The notes: a model not told the origin generated them from the letters alone. A stretch of DNA of 64,000 nt from Gracilimonas sp031581265 (GCF_031581265.1 NZ_JAVLBQ010000001.1:1-64000), one strand, 5' to 3'. Shown: positions 17,944 through 27,706, numbered from the stretch's first letter. Numbers and translations are program-made.

Positions 17944-17955
17944 ATTAAATAACTT

Positions 17956-18969
17956 TTAGGTATCCTTAGATCTTCCATTCACTGATATGGAAGTGCGGGT
18001 AACTAATTCGGGGGTATAAATGGTTTGTGAAACGGTTTTATCAGGATTATTCATCCTGTCTATCAAATTTTGAGTAGCGAAAAAGCCCATTTCTCTCATC
18101 GGCTGACGGACGGTTGATAGCCCCATATATTCGGCCAGTTCAATATCATCATAACCAATTATCGGAATAGATATTCTGGTATCTTGCATGGCTTTTAATG
18201 CACCTACCGCTTGAATGTCAGAAGCACAGAAACAGGCATCCGGTCTGGGTTTTAAGGCCAGAATTTTCTTCATTGCTTCGTAACCTGCTCTTTCCGTAAA
18301 TCCATCACGATTCATGGTATCTCCTTTCACAATCAATTTTCCATTAAAAGGAATACCACACTCTTTCAATGCTTTTTTATACCCTCTCAATCTATCTTTT
18401 ATTGGCTTAGAATCTTCATATGCGGAGAGCATTGCAATCTTAGTATGGCCGCTGTCGTAAAGTGCTTTTACTGCTCGATAAGCTCCCTGTGAATTATCAA
18501 CACTAACAGAATCAAACCCTTCAAAATATTCATCCACTAACGTTATCGGGACATTGTATTTTGTAAAGCTTTCCCAATCTTCATCTTTCAAATGAACAGA
18601 AACAAATAAGTAGCCTTCAGCCCACCTTCGTTTTAAGACATGTTCAACTTGTTTTTTAAGATCTTTATTCGGTGAAATGTTGAATATGCTAAGGTCATAA
18701 TTCAAATCACTTAGCTTATCCTGAACACCTCCAAGAATCTCCATAAAAAAGTAATTTGATATCACCGGTACAACAATCATCAAGGTGTTATTCTTGCGGC
18801 TTGCTAATCCCTGTGCATAAACCTGAGGGTGATATCCAACCTCATCTGCTACAGCCAATACTTTTTTGCGTGACTTATCTGACACATTCTCACTGTTATT
18901 GAAAACACGTGAGACTGTGGCAATACTTACACCGGCCTTTTTCGCGATATCGTAAATCGTTGCTGCCAA
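17956..18969 (-). CDS. LacI-family transcription regulator of the alpha-glucan locus
   Basis: The 337-residue protein has the LacI helix-turn-helix at its start (TIYDIAKKAGVSIATVSRVF, residues 4-23, hinge near 50-60) and a periplasmic-binding-protein-like sugar domain. LacI proteins lose or change DNA binding on sensing a sugar, here presumably maltose or a maltodextrin. The gene lies between susE and the secreted amylase gene, 12 bp upstream of the latter. The perfect palindrome TATGTAAGCGCTTACATA in the susC promoter has the central CG typical of LacI operators and is its likely target. An inverted repeat at 19052-19068 upstream of the gene may be another regulatory site but differs in sequence. 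Confidence 0.92.
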   Translation of the reverse strand: MAATIYDIAKKAGVSIATVSRVFNNSENVSDKSRKKVLAVADEVGYHPQVYAQGLASRKNNTLMIVVPVISNYFFMEILGGVQDKLSDLNYDLSIFNISPNKDLKKQVEHVLKRRWAEGYLFVSVHLKDEDWESFTKYNVPITLVDEYFEGFDSVSVDNSQGAYRAVKALYDSGHTKIAMLSAYEDSKPIKDRLRGYKKALKECGIPFNGKLIVKGDTMNRDGFTERAGYEAMKKILALKPRPDACFCASDIQAVGALKAMQDTRISIPIIGYDDIELAEYMGLSTVRQPMREMGFFATQNLIDRMNNPDKTVSQTIYTPELVTRTSISVNGRSKDT

Positions 18970-19051
18970 ATCAAAAATCTTAAATTAGTGATTACCTTAC
19001 TGTCAATTAAACTCCGGAACAGGATTAAACTATCTATTATTTAGCTCACGG

Positions 19052-19068
19052 ATGTACTTTATGTACAT
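19052..19068. promoter_or_regulatory. Inverted repeat upstream of the LacI gene
   Basis: ATGTAC (19052-19057) and GTACAT (19063-19068) are perfect arms around TTTAT, 83 bp upstream of the LacI start. The site could bind a dimeric regulator, but it does not match the susC operator closely. Confidence 0.3.
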
Positions 19069-19096
19069 TATTATGAAATAAACAGTTAAGATTGTA

Positions 19097-19122
19097 GAAA
19101 AACTGAGCCGGGTTACCCCGGC
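19097..19122 (-). terminator. Probable intrinsic terminator after susE
   Basis: On the minus strand GCCGGG pairs with CCCGGC (19122-19107) around GTAA, followed after four bases by a five-T run. A second hairpin, CCCCGG/CCGGGG (19116-19132), overlaps the first, so only one can form at a time. This would separate susCDE from the LacI and amylase genes or attenuate read-through. Confidence 0.6.
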
Positions 19123-19159
19123 ATAACCGGGGATTCCAGACTGTTAGCCTTTATTGAAT

Positions 19160-20215
19160 TTAATTTTGGCTTAAAGAGTATGAATAAGGGGCTTCACTCA
19201 AATCCAACGTAACCGTATAATTTCCAGACTCAGCTACTTGAATGTTGCTACCTCCCTGATCCAGAATACCATCACCTTCATTATCACCGTAATCTAAATC
19301 CCAGGCATCATTCGCTCTGAATTTCATTTCACCGGCTGATAGATTTAGCGTGATCGTCCAAACTTTATCAACTAAATCGTATGACATGTCTTGATCAGAA
19401 TCCCAGCCATTCGGAGTTGCACTGCCGATAACCCCCCATTGAGTATTTAATACAGTATAGGTTAGTGTATTCAGGTTTACATTGATTTTGTAATAACCCG
19501 GATCAGCCAACTCTATATTATTACCCCCGGCCTCAAGAGATCCATCGCCTCCACTGTCACCATAATCTGCGTCCCAGTCTCTTTCAGGAGTAAACTTGTA
19601 CTGATTACCTCCGTTAGCCATATAAACATAGCCTTCATATTGCTCATTGCTCTCTACTGAGGTTAATGGTGGGGCATCTTGCGGTGTCCAATCGTTACCA
19701 TAACCACTGGCTGATTGATAGCTACCCGGTACAAAGATTTGAGGATAACTAACATCTATGAAATATGGCGTAACAGACATTGAGATCGGATCGGATAACA
19801 TTTGTTCGATATCATCATTGATATCCGTTATTACCCGAACCTCGATTTCAGATTCTACATTTGCAGGCAATCCGGCAGCTAACAAGCTGTTATTGAATTC
19901 TCCCACCGTCATAGAAAATGAAGTCTCAGAAGTTTGCCCAAGATCTGTTGGGCTTTCAAAGTCGGTACCTGAAGGAGCCATCTCGACCTTATAATCTGCA
20001 GCCGTTCTAAAACCAACACCGGGTTTACTCCATTCAATCTCAAATGCAGTTTCATCTGCATTTTCTTCCGTAAGGACAATACTTTCACCGGAAGGTCCCG
20101 TGGTTATTTTGGTAGGCTCAACATTGGTGCTAAACTTAGGCCCTAAAGAGTCTTCGCAAGAAGCAAAAACTAACAGGCCGGTCAATACAAAAATTAATAA
20201 GTTTAATTTCTTCAT
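19160..20215 (-). CDS. susE: SusE-type outer-membrane starch-binding lipoprotein (351 aa)
   Basis: SusE/F proteins bind glycan on the cell surface beside SusC/SusD. A signal peptide with lipobox FASC is followed by an Ig-like SusE domain (about 30-165). Two tandem starch-binding modules follow: about 167-262 (IFVPGSYQSASGYGNDWTP, then YKFTPERDWDADYGD) and about 262-350 (GVIGSATPNGWDSDQD, then MKFRANDAWDLDYGD). The paired WDxDYGD segments show internal duplication. The first module is clearly related to the domain inserted in the adjacent SusD. The gene lies 28 bp after susD on the same strand and ends in a probable terminator. Confidence 0.92.
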   Translation of the reverse strand: MKKLNLLIFVLTGLLVFASCEDSLGPKFSTNVEPTKITTGPSGESIVLTEENADETAFEIEWSKPGVGFRTAADYKVEMAPSGTDFESPTDLGQTSETSFSMTVGEFNNSLLAAGLPANVESEIEVRVITDINDDIEQMLSDPISMSVTPYFIDVSYPQIFVPGSYQSASGYGNDWTPQDAPPLTSVESNEQYEGYVYMANGGNQYKFTPERDWDADYGDSGGDGSLEAGGNNIELADPGYYKINVNLNTLTYTVLNTQWGVIGSATPNGWDSDQDMSYDLVDKVWTITLNLSAGEMKFRANDAWDLDYGDNEGDGILDQGGSNIQVAESGNYTVTLDLSEAPYSYSLSQN

Positions 20216-20243
20216 AATTCTGTGGAATAATTTTTATTGGTTA

Positions 20244-22151
20244 TTAATAACCTGGGTTTTGTTCCAGATTTGGATTCGAATTCACATCAGAAGCAGGTAT
20301 TGGGTAAATGCTATATATATCACTTACACCAGTGCCCTCCTGCACACCACCTTTCCAGGCCCATACATATTCGGAAGATGTAAACTGACCGAAACGTATC
20401 AGGTCAGTTCTGCGGTGACCTTCCCAGTATAATTCTCTTGCACGTTCCTGAAGTACTAATTCCGGTGTAAGATCACTACCTGAAATATTAGCTGAACTGT
20501 TGCCATAAGCACGCTCTCGAAGCTCATTTATCAATGTAACAGCCGTGCTCGTATTTCCACCTGAAGCACCTCTTGCAGTGGCTTCAGCATACATCAGATA
20601 AGAATCCGCTAAACGAAACATTGGAAAATCAATATCCACAAAGGTTAAGTCGCTTCCTGCTTCGCCACTTCTTGTGATATTCTTCCATTTTGTAACGGTA
20701 TATCCGTTTGAAAAGTCAGATATATCGGCAACTTCTTTCGTTTGTCCGTCAGTAAAAAACATTTCGCGAGAATCATTCGGGTTGATCTGCTTCTCAATTG
20801 AATAAGTAAGATTATTGGTATCAATAACCATGTAATAGAATCCACCTTCTTCTACTGAGAAGTTGCCTCCGCCTCCGGAAACCATACTCCCGTCATTATT
20901 GCTGTACTCCTGACTTCCCCAATCACCTTCCGTGAATTTAAATTCGGCTCCATCAGCGAAGTAAACATATCCGGTATAAACACCGTTATTCTCATCAGAT
21001 ACTAAGGTTCCTGCATCTAATGGACTCCAGTCACCACTGTAACCACTGGCTCCCTGATAACCACCAGGTACATACAAAATTTTATCGCCATCAGGATTTG
21101 GAGTTTGAAATCCGGTATAGTCATCCATGAATAAATCCACGAATTGAGGGGGAACTCGGTACCCACCCCAGCCACCGTCAAGACCAAAATCAGAGGCATT
21201 CATGTTGCCACCTACTGCAGCATGAGCGATGAAAGTTGTTCCACCATACCCGGTAGTATTGATCCCATCAAATGTAATTGGGAAGATGATCCCGTCAGAA
21301 AGATGGTTATCAGCCAAGAATAATTCCTCATAATTATCGTGAAGAGTGTAAGCACCACTATTGTTGATCTGTTCCGTATAAGTGATTACATCATCATATC
21401 GATCCTGACCTATATAAACTTCAGCATTCAAATAGAGTTTTGATAACAACATCCAGACTGCAGCACGATCAGCACGACCGTATTCATTTTGCCCCGGAGC
21501 TGATAAATTACCCTCAATAACTAACAATTCACTTTCAATAAAATTGAATAAATCATTAGCATTGGTAGCTTGTGGCGGTTGCGACCCTACTTCATTCTCT
21601 TCTGTTACAAAAGGAATATTTCCTCCAAATAAGTCGAGTGCATGCCAGTAATTGAGAGCACGAATAAATCGAGCTTCAGCAACATATTCCTGGATTACAG
21701 CTTCCTCTCTTCCCTCAGCATTTCGAATGAATTCGTTAGCCAGAGCAATTTGATAGTAGATCCTGCTGTACATTCCCATAACAAAGTTGTTAGAAGCCGT
21801 CCAGGAAATTGTATTGAAACTTGGAAGGCCTTCGTCGCCCCAGCCGATAACAGCCAGATCAGTTGGATTTACCTGATGAGTAAAATATTGACGAAGATAA
21901 CTTGAAAAGCCTTCATCAATACCCTGAATATCAGCATCACCAGCAGGGCCTTGCTGTCCGGTTGTAGCAAATCCGGCATACAGTTTAGCCAACACCTGTC
22001 GGTAATCTTCCGGAGTTTCATATACTGTTTCAGATGTTACAACATCGTTGTCAATTGGAGTAGTATCCAAATCATTAACACATGAAGTAACAGTGAAACC
22101 CAAGAATACAATAAGTGCTATAAATAATGTTCTATATGTTTGATTAAACAT
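20244..22151 (-). CDS. susD: SusD-type glycan-binding lipoprotein carrying an inserted SusE-like module
   Basis: SusD caps the SusC channel and captures oligosaccharide. The signal peptide ends at lipobox TSC near residue 23; the TPR-like core (FIRALNYWHALDLFGG near 170) and the C-terminal RagB/SusD segment (ELVLQERARELYWEGHRRTDL) are clear. Between about residues 356 and 452 a module beginning YVPGGYQGASGYSGDWSP and containing FKFTEGDWGSQEY interrupts the SusD fold. It matches the first starch-binding module of the neighbouring SusE. The total of 635 residues exceeds ordinary SusD (about 500-550) by the size of the insert. The gene lies between susC and susE. Confidence 0.93.
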   Translation of the reverse strand: MFNQTYRTLFIALIVFLGFTVTSCVNDLDTTPIDNDVVTSETVYETPEDYRQVLAKLYAGFATTGQQGPAGDADIQGIDEGFSSYLRQYFTHQVNPTDLAVIGWGDEGLPSFNTISWTASNNFVMGMYSRIYYQIALANEFIRNAEGREEAVIQEYVAEARFIRALNYWHALDLFGGNIPFVTEENEVGSQPPQATNANDLFNFIESELLVIEGNLSAPGQNEYGRADRAAVWMLLSKLYLNAEVYIGQDRYDDVITYTEQINNSGAYTLHDNYEELFLADNHLSDGIIFPITFDGINTTGYGGTTFIAHAAVGGNMNASDFGLDGGWGGYRVPPQFVDLFMDDYTGFQTPNPDGDKILYVPGGYQGASGYSGDWSPLDAGTLVSDENNGVYTGYVYFADGAEFKFTEGDWGSQEYSNNDGSMVSGGGGNFSVEEGGFYYMVIDTNNLTYSIEKQINPNDSREMFFTDGQTKEVADISDFSNGYTVTKWKNITRSGEAGSDLTFVDIDFPMFRLADSYLMYAEATARGASGGNTSTAVTLINELRERAYGNSSANISGSDLTPELVLQERARELYWEGHRRTDLIRFGQFTSSEYVWAWKGGVQEGTGVSDIYSIYPIPASDVNSNPNLEQNPGY

Positions 22152-22176
22152 GATCTTGGTTATTAAAAAGTTTCAA

Positions 22177-25100
22177 TTAGAAGTTCAGATTTAATCCTAA
22201 AACAAATGTTCGGGGACGTGGGTAAATATTATTATCAATTCCGCCGAATACTTCAGGATCTAATCCACTGTAATCAGTAATTACAAATACGTTCTGTACA
22301 GTCGCAGAGACTCTGAGACTGCTTATTGCATCAAGTACATTATTAAATGTGTATCCTACGTTAATATTATCAACTCGCAAGAATGACGCGTTTTCAACAA
22401 AATGGTCAGAGAAAAACTGAGCATTATCAAAATTGGTTTCCAAAATAGAGGATGGAGCATTTCTCAAGTAACCTTCATAAAGCATCTCACTGTAATAGGA
22501 GTTACTCGATTTTACGTTGTTGTACACATAGTTACCCAAACTTGCATGCCCTGCCAATGAAGCATCCCAGCTTTTGTATTCCACTCTTGTGTTAAACCCA
22601 AATTCATAGTCAGCACTTGGGCTTTTATATCGATATTTGTCAGATTCATTTATTACACCATCTCCATTTCTGTCAACATATAGCCCTTCAATGGGATCGC
22701 CTTCCGCATTATAAACCTGCTCATACACGTAAAAGGAGTTTCTCGGATAACCAACTGTGTGGACTTGGATAGTGTTTCCCACACCTCCTGAAATTCCACC
22801 TGTCTCAACACCTATATAGTCAGGATCATCTACAGTGGTAAGTTTGGTGATCTCATCACTATTTTTGGCCATGTTAAATCCAAGTTCCCAGTAAGTGTCT
22901 TGTGTAGATATCATCCGGCCTGTGACCTCAACTTCAAACCCTCTTACTTCCAGGTTACCAACATTAGAGAGAATTCGATTTGTAAAGTTGGATCCAGCTG
23001 CTACAGGCACAACATTCAACAGATCAGTAGTTTCTCTATAATATCCTTCAACCTTTCCAAAAACTCGGTCATTAAAGAAACTATAATCTAAACCTATATT
23101 GTAAGTTGTGGTCTCCTCCCACTTGAGGTTGGCGTTGTAACCTTCGGGACGGAGAGTTGTTACAAATTCATTACCAAACTGGTACCTGGCTGTTGCCTGA
23201 CTGTATGTGTATTGAGCTAAATAAGGATAATCTCCCAAACCGATCTCTTGCTGACCTGTTACACCGTAACCCAACCGAAGTTTGAGCTCGGTAATGTTCT
23301 CTACATCACTTAATAATGACTCCTCATGCATTTTCCAGGCTAATGCGGCTGATGGAAATAATCCCCAACGATTTTCTTCAGAGAATCTTGAGGTCCCATC
23401 CTGCCTGAGTGTAGCCGTTAAAAGATACTTGTCTTTGAAGGTGTAATTCAGCCTCCCAAAGAATGAAACAATATAATTTTCTGTAGCATAGTCAGAATCT
23501 TGCCTGACATCCAGGTTTGCTTGATCACTTCGGTCATAATTGGTCGTATAATTTGAACCATCTTCAAAGTGATGCTCCCAGGAATAACCAGCAAGTATAT
23601 CGAAACTGCTTTCCCACTCTGAGAGATCTTTTTTGTAGTTTAGGTAAAAATCGATCAATTCATTTTCTTTGACCTGGTCATAATCTACTCGAACTCCTGA
23701 AGTCTCAGGATCACCTGAATATTCAAAAGCTGCATTTTCTGGTACTGCAATATCACCTGCAGCCACATCAGAATAATCAAAACCAACATTTAGAATAGCG
23801 TTTAACCCAGATGCAAATGGCAACTCATAATCCAGTTCTAAATTACCGATAGTTCGATAAACTGTTGATTCATCAGTGCGTTGCTCTAGTAATGCTACAG
23901 GATTATCTGGTGCCAAAGTATTTGGGTCATCATTATTATCAACCCAGGTATAATAGCCTCCGTAGGCATCATCCTTATCACCCACTCTAACAGGTTGAGT
24001 TGGGTCGAAGACAACAGCAGAGCCAATGGCCGCTCTGTTTCCAAACTGGTTATCAACTCGCATTCCTTTCAGGTTTAAGTTAACCTCTAATGCATCATCC
24101 AACAGTGTTGGATTTAATGTAACCGATCCAGTCAAACGATGATTTCTATCTGTTTTAAGGATTCCTTCATTCCCTGAGAATCCTAAAGAAACTCTGTAAG
24201 GAGTGCTTTGATAAGCACCGGTTAGATTTACATTATGATCTTGTCCAAAAGCATTCCGATAGATTTGATCTTGCCAGTCTGTATTGGTATTACCCAACCG
24301 GTCAAGACCATTTTCCCCAAATTGTTCTTCTACAACATCACGAAATTGATCCGCATCAAGCATATCAACTCGTTTTTGATTCGCCTGATATGAAAGTCTT
24401 GTGCTATAATTTACATCCAAATCTTGCCCTACACGTCCCTTTTTAGTATTGATAATGATCACACCATTTGATGCTCGAGACCCATAAATAGCCGTTGCAG
24501 ATGCATCTTTTAAAATATTTATGGACTCAATATCATTCGGGTTTATCGTATTAAGAGGGTTCCTCATACCTGAGATTCCACCACCATCCAAAGGCACTCC
24601 ATCCACTACAAAAAGAGGGTCGTTGCTTGCTGATAAAGAAGACCCACCTCGAATACGGATAGTTGCTCCACTACCGGGCGCACCATCACCTGATGTAACA
24701 CTAACACCGGCAGCCTTACCTTGAAATAATTCCTGTGGAGAAGTAATATTTCCCTGATTAAAATCAGCTGTACTTATGGAATTAACTGAACCCGTATTAT
24801 CACCTTGTTGCTGTGTACCATACCCAATTACAACTATTTCTTCACCAGAAAGTGTTTGAGGAGTTAAAGCCACATCAATTTGTGTGCGCCCCTCTATAGG
24901 AACTAAACGTCTTTCAAAACCGAGATACGAAAACGCTAAAGTATCCTCTAAACTGGATACTCTTAACTCGTACGTTCCGTCTAATGTAGTAGAAGTACCA
25001 ACAGTTGTACCTACTACAATAATATTTACTCCAGGAAGGGTGTCACCGGTTTCGCTATCTGTTACAGTACCGGAAATGGTCCTCTGATCCTGCGCATAAG

Positions 25101-25227
25101 CTTCATTTTGTAATATTCCCGAAAATAGCAGTGCCATAATTATCGGAAAAAATGCAAGTGTTTTTAATGCATTTTGACTCTTTCCTTTTAAGCAGCCTCC
25201 TATAATCGGTATAGCTGTTTTATTCAT
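22177..25227 (-). CDS. susC: SusC-type TonB-dependent outer-membrane glycan importer
   Basis: SusC proteins are TonB-dependent channels that import oligosaccharides delivered by SusD. After the signal sequence (cleavage near NEAYAQDQ) a carboxypeptidase-regulatory-like domain starts at RTISGTVTD, followed by the plug with the SusC signatures VVIGYGTQ and GSRASNGVIIINTKKG, and a 22-strand-type barrel ending in LNLNF. The ATG at 25227 is used because it is preceded by GGAGACC at 6-7 bases and gives a sensible signal peptide; the longer frame would begin inside the promoter. The result is 1016 residues, normal for SusC. A promoter with an embedded operator lies 56-84 bases upstream. Confidence 0.93.
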   Translation of the reverse strand: MNKTAIPIIGGCLKGKSQNALKTLAFFPIIMALLFSGILQNEAYAQDQRTISGTVTDSETGDTLPGVNIIVVGTTVGTSTTLDGTYELRVSSLEDTLAFSYLGFERRLVPIEGRTQIDVALTPQTLSGEEIVVIGYGTQQQGDNTGSVNSISTADFNQGNITSPQELFQGKAAGVSVTSGDGAPGSGATIRIRGGSSLSASNDPLFVVDGVPLDGGGISGMRNPLNTINPNDIESINILKDASATAIYGSRASNGVIIINTKKGRVGQDLDVNYSTRLSYQANQKRVDMLDADQFRDVVEEQFGENGLDRLGNTNTDWQDQIYRNAFGQDHNVNLTGAYQSTPYRVSLGFSGNEGILKTDRNHRLTGSVTLNPTLLDDALEVNLNLKGMRVDNQFGNRAAIGSAVVFDPTQPVRVGDKDDAYGGYYTWVDNNDDPNTLAPDNPVALLEQRTDESTVYRTIGNLELDYELPFASGLNAILNVGFDYSDVAAGDIAVPENAAFEYSGDPETSGVRVDYDQVKENELIDFYLNYKKDLSEWESSFDILAGYSWEHHFEDGSNYTTNYDRSDQANLDVRQDSDYATENYIVSFFGRLNYTFKDKYLLTATLRQDGTSRFSEENRWGLFPSAALAWKMHEESLLSDVENITELKLRLGYGVTGQQEIGLGDYPYLAQYTYSQATARYQFGNEFVTTLRPEGYNANLKWEETTTYNIGLDYSFFNDRVFGKVEGYYRETTDLLNVVPVAAGSNFTNRILSNVGNLEVRGFEVEVTGRMISTQDTYWELGFNMAKNSDEITKLTTVDDPDYIGVETGGISGGVGNTIQVHTVGYPRNSFYVYEQVYNAEGDPIEGLYVDRNGDGVINESDKYRYKSPSADYEFGFNTRVEYKSWDASLAGHASLGNYVYNNVKSSNSYYSEMLYEGYLRNAPSSILETNFDNAQFFSDHFVENASFLRVDNINVGYTFNNVLDAISSLRVSATVQNVFVITDYSGLDPEVFGGIDNNIYPRPRTFVLGLNLNF

Positions 25228-25282
25228 ATCAGGTCTCCAATATTTGTTTAACTGGATTTCTTGGTTGTTTATAACTTCTTTT

Positions 25283-25311
25283 AATGTATGTAAGCGCTTA
25301 CATAATTTCAA
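25283..25311 (-). promoter_or_regulatory. susC promoter with LacI-type operator in its spacer
   Basis: On the minus strand TTGAAA (25311-25306) and TACATT (25288-25283) are separated by exactly 17 bases. The perfect 18-bp palindrome TATGTAAGCGCTTACATA (25304-25287) fills that spacer and overlaps the -10 box by two bases. Binding there would block RNA polymerase. The 296 bp up to ispG hold no other structure I could support. Confidence 0.7.
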
Positions 25312-25523
25312 GTAGAAATTACCTGTGTATTGAGTCCTTGGGAATGAATCGAGCATTACTATTTTAAATTAATTTACCTTCATTTATTTATAAATTTTAC
25401 ACTTAATAATTGTATATGAAATGACAATATCCCCCCTGAGGTCTCAAACAGGTAGTCTGAATAGGCTAACAATAGCTTTATATAAATGAAAGGGCTTACA
25501 ATTTGATGCTCAAATAAGAAAGA

Positions 25524-26759
25524 TCATGAGCGCATTTCGACCTTATTCTTCCCGTAATTCTCTTTAATGTACTTATTCAAAATTCCCCTAAACTCTTCCC
25601 CAATATTATCTCCCCTCAATGTAGTTGAGTGTTCCCCGTCAATATAAACAGGAGCTTTGGGTTCTTCGAAAGTTCCCGGAAGGGAAATACCTATATCTGC
25701 ATTCCGTGATTCTCCGGGACCGTTAACCACGCAGCCCATCACAGCTACTTCCATCTCTTCTACTCCGGGATATACTTTTCGCCAAACCGGCATAGATTCT
25801 ACAATGTATTCTTGAATATCCTGTGCAAGCTCTTGGAAATATGTGCTTTTGGTCCTACCACAACCCGGACAGGCCGTAACCTGTGGAATAAAACTTCTAA
25901 TTTTTAAAGACTGAAGTATTTGCTGGGCAACCTGAACTTCAAGTGCACGATCAGCTCCCGGTTTTGGAGTTAAGGAAACCCGAATGGTATCCCCTATTCC
26001 CTGTTGCAAAATAACAGCTAAAGCTGACGCACTTGCCACCATCCCCTTCATTCCCATCCCGGCTTCGGTTAAACCTACATGTAGCGGATAATCGACTTCC
26101 TCTGCAATGCGTTCATATACGGTTACTACATCCTGCACACCCGACATCTTGCAACTTATAATAATTTTATTGGATGCGAGTCCCACATCTTCCGCTAATT
26201 TAGACGAACGTTTAGCACTTTCAACCATAGTATCAAGCATCACTTCTTTTGCAGACTTGGGCTTAGCCAAACTATTATTCTCATCCATTTTATCAGCCAG
26301 CAGCTGTTGATCTAATGATCCCCAATTTACCCCTATTCTAACGGGCTTGTCATACTTGATGGCTTGTTCTACAATTGTGGCAAAGTTTTCGTCTCGGGTT
26401 TTGGTGCCGGTATTTCCGGGATTGATTCTGAATTTAGCCAGAGATTTTGCCATCTCCGGGTATTTCGTCAGTAGCTTATGTCCATTGTAATGAAAATCTC
26501 CGATCACCGGAACCGGAACGCCCCGATTTACTAATTTCTCTTTTATATAAGGGACTGCTTTTGCCGCATCATCATTATTAACCGTTATGCGCACTAACTC
26601 TGATCCAGCTCGATATAAATGCTCAATTTGATCTGCTGTTTCGTCAATATCGGATGTATCGGTGTTGGTCATAGACTGTACTACGATTGGGGCTCCACCA
26701 CCCACAGGAACATCCCCTACCATTACCTGAATTGTTTTACGACGCTTTATTTCGGCCAT
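25524..26759 (-). CDS. ispG: 4-hydroxy-3-methylbut-2-en-1-yl diphosphate synthase IspG (GcpE)
   Basis: IspG converts methylerythritol cyclodiphosphate to HMBPP in the MEP isoprenoid pathway using a [4Fe-4S] cluster. The N-terminal barrel begins VMVGDVPVGGGAPIVVQSMT. The cluster ligands are two Cys in CPGCGRT (near 297-300) and one in GCVVNGPGE (near 341). At 411 residues it is the short, two-domain form, not the roughly 600-residue form with an inserted domain found in many Bacteroidota. It follows the first rhomboid gene by 29 bp. The run with a CrtI-family gene upstream suggests a loose isoprenoid/carotenoid link. Confidence 0.95.
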   Translation of the reverse strand: MAEIKRRKTIQVMVGDVPVGGGAPIVVQSMTNTDTSDIDETADQIEHLYRAGSELVRITVNNDDAAKAVPYIKEKLVNRGVPVPVIGDFHYNGHKLLTKYPEMAKSLAKFRINPGNTGTKTRDENFATIVEQAIKYDKPVRIGVNWGSLDQQLLADKMDENNSLAKPKSAKEVMLDTMVESAKRSSKLAEDVGLASNKIIISCKMSGVQDVVTVYERIAEEVDYPLHVGLTEAGMGMKGMVASASALAVILQQGIGDTIRVSLTPKPGADRALEVQVAQQILQSLKIRSFIPQVTACPGCGRTKSTYFQELAQDIQEYIVESMPVWRKVYPGVEEMEVAVMGCVVNGPGESRNADIGISLPGTFEEPKAPVYIDGEHSTTLRGDNIGEEFRGILNKYIKENYGKNKVEMRS

Positions 26760-26788
26760 ACCTGATTAATGCTTTTAAAGTGCTAAAG

Positions 26789-27706
26789 CTAATTATCTTT
26801 GCTCAGTTCAAACAGTTTTTGTTTTTCTTCCTTGGACAATGAATCATATCCTTTCTTAGAAATTTTTTCGAGAATAGCGTCCAATTCATTTTGGTCTACC
26901 TCTTCTACAATTTCAGCATCCTGGACGATGTGCATGTTTTTATTTCGGGAAGATTTGTTTTTGGACTTAGAAGGCTTCACTCTTCCAAATAAATATTCAA
27001 AATATCGGATAACCAAACTTAAATCTTTTCCTTGTTTATACGCTTTAATCATCAAATATCCTCCCAAAGCTCCACCTAAGTGGACTAAACGAGCTACTCC
27101 ATCACCGGCTCCAATAAATAAAATATCGATGGCAATCCATCCGGCAACAAAATAACGTGCTTCAGTGGGTGGGAATAAAAACAACATGATTGGAGCCCGG
27201 GGAAATAGCATTGCAAAAGCAACTAACATCCCGGTAACCGCACCGGAAGCACCAATGACAATGGCATCGGTAAAAATCATGGCAAGTCCGGCATCAAGTA
27301 AAGCGCCTAAAATACCAGCTCCAAAATAAAGTACCGTAAATGTTCGGGGACCAACTGTTTCCTCAACAGCCCTTCCCATCCACCATAACCATAGCATATT
27401 GAATAAGAAATGCAGAAACCCACCATGCAGAAACAAATAAGTTATCATTCGCCATGGCTGGGTTAAGAAGGTCGGAAATGAAGGATCGAATCCTAAATAA
27501 GTGACTGCCCAATTATTTAAGGTCTGTCCGCCCAGCATCTGGATCACAAAAACCACAAAAGTAGCAAGCATAATGGTTCGGATAGCTACCGGCATCCGAA
27601 AATATGCGAACTTTATTCCTCCCCAAAAGGAATCAAAAGGCAAGGAATTTCGCATTCCGCCACCACCTCCGCCCGGAAAATTAAATGATCCTCTTCCTCT
27701 ATCCAT
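26789..27706 (-). CDS. Rhomboid-family intramembrane serine protease (305 aa)
   Basis: This membrane protein has six or so helices. The catalytic Ser lies in VIGASGAVTGML and the catalytic His in LVHLGGALGGY. Rhomboids cut transmembrane proteins inside the bilayer. A proline-rich, glycine-rich N-terminus (NFPGGGGGGMRNSLP) precedes the first helix, and a charged C-terminal tail of about 60 residues (KSKNKSSRNK, EKISKKGYDSLSKEEKQKLFEL) extends into the cytoplasm. It overlaps the next rhomboid gene by eight bases, so the two are co-translated. The substrate is unknown. Confidence 0.88.
   Translation of the reverse strand: MDRGRGSFNFPGGGGGGMRNSLPFDSFWGGIKFAYFRMPVAIRTIMLATFVVFVIQMLGGQTLNNWAVTYLGFDPSFPTFLTQPWRMITYLFLHGGFLHFLFNMLWLWWMGRAVEETVGPRTFTVLYFGAGILGALLDAGLAMIFTDAIVIGASGAVTGMLVAFAMLFPRAPIMLFLFPPTEARYFVAGWIAIDILFIGAGDGVARLVHLGGALGGYLMIKAYKQGKDLSLVIRYFEYLFGRVKPSKSKNKSSRNKNMHIVQDAEIVEEVDQNELDAILEKISKKGYDSLSKEEKQKLFELSKDN

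Noticed and set aside
25228..25356. Upstream extension of susC
   Set aside because: The extension reads through the promoter and operator; a good ribosome-binding site precedes the ATG at 25227.
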